Shown here in pieces: positions 5,902 to 8,393 of a stretch of 8,393 bases of DNA. This DNA is from Candidatus Caccousia avistercoris (GTDB lineage: Bacteria; Bacillota; Clostridia; Oscillospirales; Acutalibacteraceae), in NCBI GenBank assembly GCA_018715025.1, contig DVMK01000242.1, positions 1-8,393 of the forward strand. Reading direction: 5' to 3'. The position numbers and the translations under genes were made by a program. The number at the start of each line of letters is the position of its first letter. Positions within the stretch are counted from its first letter, which is position 1. Below the pieces are notes generated by a model, which saw only the letters and a program-made list of their open reading frames with translations, did no database searches and was not told the origin of the DNA.

Positions 5902-6843
5902 ATGAAAAAAGTAAAGCTGTTTTCCCTGTTGGCCGTTTCCGCCCTTGCCGCCGCTGTCGCGGTTCCCACCTTCGCGGCCTCTTCCGACCGCCTCGTAGTC
6001 GCCCAGGCCACCAACGGCTCGGCCGCCCTGCAGGCGGGGGCGCAGGCGGCGCAGGCCCCGGCCGCCCAGACCTCCCAGAATTTTATGACCATGAAGGCCG
6101 CCATGGAGCTGGCCCTGAAAGAAGCCCCCGGCGTGCTGAAGAGCATCAGCTTTGACATTGCAGACAACGGGTACCTGTACTACGATGCGGAGGTTCACTA
6201 CAACAACACCGAGTACGACCTGAAATTCGACGCGGTGAACGGCACCCTCTACACCAGCAAGCAGGATCGCATTGACTGGGACGAGGCCATCCCCGCCGGC
6301 AGCTACATCACCTACGAGCAGGCCGCAGAGGCTGCCCTGAAGGAGGTGGCGGGCGGCTTCGTCTCGAAGCTGGAGCTGGAAAACCGCCGCTACGACGGCA
6401 TGGTGTACGACGCCCAGGTGTGGCTGGGGGACTATGAGTACACGGTCATTCTGGACGCGGACGACGCCAAGGTGATCCGCACCACCTACGAGAGAGAGTC
6501 CGACGCTGCCTACTACAACCGGTATGTGAGCGGCTCCCCGGTGACAGAGACCCCCTCCGCCCCTTCCGGCGCCACCTCTTCCGCTGCCTCCGGAACCTCC
6601 AGCCAGGCGCAGCCCAGCCAGACTGCGCAGAACGGCTCCTCCCGCATCACTATGGACAGGGCCAGAGAGATTGCCCAAGGCCAGGTGCCCGGCGGCCGGG
6701 TAACGGATGTGGAGTTTGAGTACGAGCATGGCTTCGCCGTCTACGAGGTGGAGGTGCGCGAGGGTTATTTCTGGGAGCACAAGTTTGTCATCGACGCCTC
6801 CTCCGGCGAGATTCTCTTCACAGAAAAGGAATTTGACGACTGA
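5902..6843 (+). CDS. Exported protein with three PepSY-like domains
   Basis: The 313-residue protein starts with a Sec signal peptide: basic MKKVK, hydrophobic core 6-22, and a likely cleavage near VPTFA/ASS (after residue 25). There is no lipobox cysteine, so it is probably secreted or wall-associated, not a lipoprotein. After an Ala/Gln-rich spacer (38-58) come three similar alpha-beta units of PepSY type. They span roughly 61-120 (starting MTMKAAMELALKEAPG), 135-195 (ITYEQAAEAALKEVAGG) and 249-310 (ITMDRAREIAQGQVPGG). Each ends in a strand like KFVIDASSGEILF. A Ser/Ala/Thr/Pro linker (211-247) separates units two and three. PepSY domains are found in peptidase propeptides and in stand-alone exported proteins, where they are thought to restrain proteases or bind ligands; the role here is not defined. 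The ATG is preceded by AAGGAGAGG (5886-5894). Confidence 0.85.
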   Translation: MKKVKLFSLLAVSALAAAVAVPTFAASSDRLVVAQATNGSAALQAGAQAAQAPAAQTSQNFMTMKAAMELALKEAPGVLKSISFDIADNGYLYYDAEVHYNNTEYDLKFDAVNGTLYTSKQDRIDWDEAIPAGSYITYEQAAEAALKEVAGGFVSKLELENRRYDGMVYDAQVWLGDYEYTVILDADDAKVIRTTYERESDAAYYNRYVSGSPVTETPSAPSGATSSAASGTSSQAQPSQTAQNGSSRITMDRAREIAQGQVPGGRVTDVEFEYEHGFAVYEVEVREGYFWEHKFVIDASSGEILFTEKEFDD

Positions 6844-6884
6844 TTTCCCGGAACAGAGGGAAAGAACGGGGAATATCGCGAAGA

Positions 6885-6917
6885 AAGCGCCTGGGATCCT
6901 GCCGATCCCAGGCGCTT
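6885..6917. terminator. Bidirectional hairpin between convergent genes
   Basis: A perfect 14-bp inverted repeat (6885-6898 with 6904-6917, outer end AAGCGCC/GGCGCTT) surrounds the loop CTGCC. It sits 42 bases after the PepSY stop and beyond the end of the minus-strand flavodoxin-like gene. The U-rich tail is poor on the plus strand (GGCTTATGG) and better on the minus strand (TCTTCGCG after CTT), so it may terminate both but neither strongly. Confidence 0.6.
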
Positions 6918-6960
6918 GGCTTATGGAAAAGCTTGAGACTGCACCGGCTTAAACGGGGCG

Positions 6961-6986
6961 GAAGGGGAGGCGCACGTCTCCCCTTC
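6961..6986 (-). terminator. Second inverted repeat at the flavodoxin-like gene stop
   Basis: GAAGGGGAG/CTCCCCTTC (6961-6969 with 6978-6986) forms a 9-bp stem, extendable by a G-T and a C-G pair around a four-base loop. It begins inside the stop codon of the minus-strand gene. No U-run follows on the minus strand, so it may protect or help end the transcript rather than act as a classical terminator. Confidence 0.35.
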
Positions 6987-7542
6987 ATGCTTCCTCCCGC
7001 AAAAAGCGCAGCAGGGGCTCCAGGTAGGCCCTGTCTGTCCAGTCGCAGGCCTTGCCGGAGGCTTCCAGCAGCGCCCGCGCCCAGGGCTCCAGGGTGCTGG
7101 GGTCCTGCCTGGCCACCGATTTCTGCAGCATGCCGCACAGAAACCGGTCCGGCCCGCTCATGACGCTTTCGTCCCAGGCGCCCCGGCCGTAAAACAGGGG
7201 AATACGGCTCAGCTCGCCCTTCAGGCACCGGTTGCGCAGCTGTTCCAGCGTTTTTTCGTCATAGGGGGAAGCCCCCACGCAGAACACCGCCAGCCGTTTC
7301 CCCTTCAGCTGCGGGTACTTTTTCCTCAGCACAGAAAGCCCGGCCACGCCGCCGGCGTAAATGCCGCCGGCGAACACCAGGCAGCGGTACGGGGCCAGAT
7401 CCGGGCAGCCCTGGCGCTTCAGGTCGTAGCTTTCGCATCCCAGCGCTTCCCGCAGCATCTCCGCGTACCTTCTGGCGGCTCCATATTTGGATTGATAAAG
7501 GATCGCCGTCTTTTCCATCTCTCCTACCCCTTTCTGTGTCAT
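6985..7542 (-). CDS. Flavodoxin-like domain protein
   Basis: The 185-residue protein resembles the flavodoxin-domain family that includes HemG-like and other FMN-binding redox proteins. An N-terminal beta strand leads into a phosphate-binding-type loop, YQSKYGAARRYAEML (residues 16-30), where flavodoxins hold the FMN phosphate. The GGIYAGG segment (59-65) is where related proteins have their second FMN loop, and AVFCVGASPYDE (85-96) follows another strand. It is probably a cytoplasmic electron carrier or FMN-dependent oxidoreductase; the partner is unknown. The chosen ATG overlaps the MarR stop as ATGA and has AAGGAG five bases upstream. A second in-frame ATG at 7518 fits the family start better, but its AGGAG is only two bases away. 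Co-transcription with the MarR gene implies control by that regulator. Confidence 0.8.
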   Translation of the reverse strand: MTQKGVGEMEKTAILYQSKYGAARRYAEMLREALGCESYDLKRQGCPDLAPYRCLVFAGGIYAGGVAGLSVLRKKYPQLKGKRLAVFCVGASPYDEKTLEQLRNRCLKGELSRIPLFYGRGAWDESVMSGPDRFLCGMLQKSVARQDPSTLEPWARALLEASGKACDWTDRAYLEPLLRFLREEA

Positions 7543-8027
7543 GACTGCTCCTTGGTTTTTGCCTCCAGCTGCTCCACCCCCTGGTACAGCTTCATTACCA
7601 AGCGGAAAAGCTGTGCCAATTCCTCCTCTGTGTAAATCTGAAACAGGGCTTTCAGCTCCTCCTGGTAGGGAGGGAAAACCGTGCGGAAGTATTGCCGCGC
7701 TTTTTCGGTGAGGGCAACGCAGAAGGCGCGGGCGTCCGCCGGGTTCCGCTGCACGGACGCAAAGCCCTTCTTCTGCAGCGCCTCCGCCAGCTTCTTCACA
7801 TTTTGCCGGGAACAGCCCAACAGCCCGCCCAGCTGGGTGAGGGTGAGCCCCTGGGGGGCCTGCCGCAGCAGGGCCAGCAGCAGGAACTGCTTCAGGGTGA
7901 TTTCCGGAATGTGGCCGTCAAACAGGGTCTGCAGCCGGTTCCCAATGAGGAAAATACTTTGGAAAACGGCCTTGCCCTGATCCTCCGGCGTGGCGGAAAA
8001 CCGGCGGATCAAATCATGGAGCTCCAT
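7539..8027 (-). CDS. MarR-family transcriptional regulator
   Basis: The 162-residue protein has the MarR layout: N- and C-terminal helices for dimerisation around a winged helix-turn-helix. The helix-turn-helix lies at about 61-88 (LTLTQLGGLLGCSRQNVKKL is residues 61-80). The wing has the family pattern RNPADARAFCVALTEKA (94-110), equivalent to the usual D-x-R wing followed by LT-K. The length is typical. It is the first gene of a two-gene operon with the flavodoxin-like gene, and MarR regulators commonly repress their own operon in response to a small molecule or oxidant. Cys72 sits between the two DNA-binding helices and Cys103 in the wing, which allows, but does not show, redox sensing. 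The start has AGGGGG (8033-8038) five bases upstream. Confidence 0.9.
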   Translation of the reverse strand: MELHDLIRRFSATPEDQGKAVFQSIFLIGNRLQTLFDGHIPEITLKQFLLLALLRQAPQGLTLTQLGGLLGCSRQNVKKLAEALQKKGFASVQRNPADARAFCVALTEKARQYFRTVFPPYQEELKALFQIYTEEELAQLFRLVMKLYQGVEQLEAKTKEQS

Positions 8028-8041
8028 ACAATCCCCCTAAC

Positions 8042-8055
8042 GGTAACTAGTTGCC
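8042..8055. promoter_or_regulatory. Candidate MarR operator
   Basis: GGTAACTAGTTGCC is a 14-bp palindrome with a single mismatched pair (T3 against G12). It lies three bases downstream of the -10 hexamer and covers the expected transcription start of the MarR-flavodoxin operon. Its size, symmetry and position fit an autorepression operator of a dimeric MarR protein. That the adjacent regulator binds it is inferred. Confidence 0.6.
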
Positions 8056-8058
8056 TAT

Positions 8059-8087
8059 ATCATAGCAATCACAGCCTCCCCTGTCAA
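8059..8087 (-). promoter_or_regulatory. Strong sigma-A promoter of the MarR-flavodoxin operon
   Basis: On the minus strand a perfect -35 TTGACA (plus 8082-8087), a 17-base spacer, and -10 TATGAT (plus 8059-8064) preceded by TGC form a near-consensus promoter with extended -10. Transcription would start near 8052, inside the 14-bp palindrome. It is the strongest promoter seen in the window, consistent with a unit held down by a repressor. Confidence 0.8.
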
Positions 8088-8236
8088 GGGCGCACGACAG
8101 GAAAGGGGGCTCCCTTTTCAAGAAAAGTAATGACGGCCCAAACTCTGGCGGTTTCATCAAACGGCCGGCATGATCCGAACCCACAACACCGCAGAGAAAA
8201 CAACGCCGCCGGCAGGCTGAAATAAGGTAGATTTAT

Positions 8237-8393
8237 TCAAAGCCTTATGGTATCATTTTCTGAAAGAAGCAGAGCGGCAAATCGGAATTTGAAAACCACA
8301 ATTGCGTAAGCGGTTACTGCCCCTCCCAGTGCGTTAATAAAATCCTCCAAAACGCCCCAATACAAAGGATTTATCGCAATGTGTCTGCCGTAT
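8237..8393 (-). CDS. C-terminal fragment of an unidentified, probably membrane, protein (partial)
   Basis: On the minus strand an open frame enters from the right edge and runs 51 codons to a TGA at 8237-8239; its start lies outside the window. It reads like protein. A stretch with WGVLEDFINALGGAVTAYAI (residues 12-31) continuing into VVF and a basic KFRF resembles an amphipathic turn leading into one transmembrane helix, then a short polar tail SENDTIRL. The D-x-x-N-x-L-G-G pattern recalls VanZ-like proteins, but this is too short to assign. Its GC content is lower than that of the neighbouring genes. A chance open frame of this length is possible. No clear terminator follows; 8101-8236 holds nothing I can assign. 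Confidence 0.45.
   Translation of the reverse strand, partial: YGRHIAINPLYWGVLEDFINALGGAVTAYAIVVFKFRFAALLLSENDTIRL

Noticed and set aside
3356..6780. Series of long minus-strand open frames opposite the Sel1, isomerase, oxidoreductase and PepSY genes
   Set aside because: They have low-complexity Gly/Ala/His/Arg composition, no ribosome-binding sites that stand out and no motifs; the plus-strand proteins are convincing.
8102..8117. AAAGGG/CCCTTT hairpin upstream of the MarR promoter
   Set aside because: The 6-bp stem has no U-run on the minus strand and only a short TTTT on the plus strand, where no gene ends nearby; it is too weak to call a terminator.
8138..8165. Imperfect inverted repeat GGCGGTTT...AAACGGCC
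   Set aside because: It has one mismatch, a short loop, no U-tail and no adjacent gene feature; probably chance.
1..8393. CRISPR array, tRNA, rRNA, transposase or phage genes
   Set aside because: No regularly spaced repeats, cloverleaf-like sequence or mobile-element protein motifs were seen on either strand.

Overview
The window looks like a chromosomal segment of a GC-rich Clostridia-type Bacillota, probably an Oscillospiraceae-like gut anaerobe. This rests on strong AGGAGG-type ribosome-binding sites, GC-rich coding sequence with AT-rich promoters, short intrinsic terminators, and protein families (NhaC-type antiporter, PepSY exported protein, Sel1-repeat protein) that I associate with that group. 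No rRNA, tRNA, CRISPR array or transposase is visible.

Left part (1-3230): a PurF-like protein is encoded on the minus strand and ends at a strong hairpin. It is divergent from an NhaC-family Na+/H+ antiporter on the plus strand. The roughly 300 bases between the two coding regions hold two good sigma-A-type promoters and a repeated ATTTCTG element. The PurF-like protein keeps the PRPP-binding loop and the Fe-S-type cysteines. It has lost the N-terminal catalytic cysteine and, by eye alignment, the other glutaminase residues, so it should not be a normal glutamine-dependent PRPP amidotransferase.

Middle part (3230-5710): after the antiporter terminator come two decayed reading frames. One is a start-less C-terminal fragment; the other is a Sel1-repeat gene with a frame break, perhaps made by internal deletion. 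They are followed by a compact two-gene unit, a TIM-barrel sugar isomerase/epimerase and a Gfo/Idh/MocA oxidoreductase 13 bases apart, which probably act on one sugar or polyol. No transporter or regulator for that pathway lies in the window.

Right part (5710-8393): an exported protein with three PepSY-like domains (plus strand) converges on a minus-strand two-gene operon, a MarR-type regulator followed by a flavodoxin-like protein with an ATGA start/stop overlap. The operon has a near-consensus promoter and a 14-bp palindrome over the expected transcription start, which is a good candidate autoregulatory operator. A long inverted repeat separates the convergent genes. At the right edge, the last 51 codons of an unidentified, probably membrane, protein run off the window on the minus strand.

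The most interesting item is the PurF-like protein with a dismantled glutaminase site and an altered active-site loop. No complete new multi-gene system is evident.
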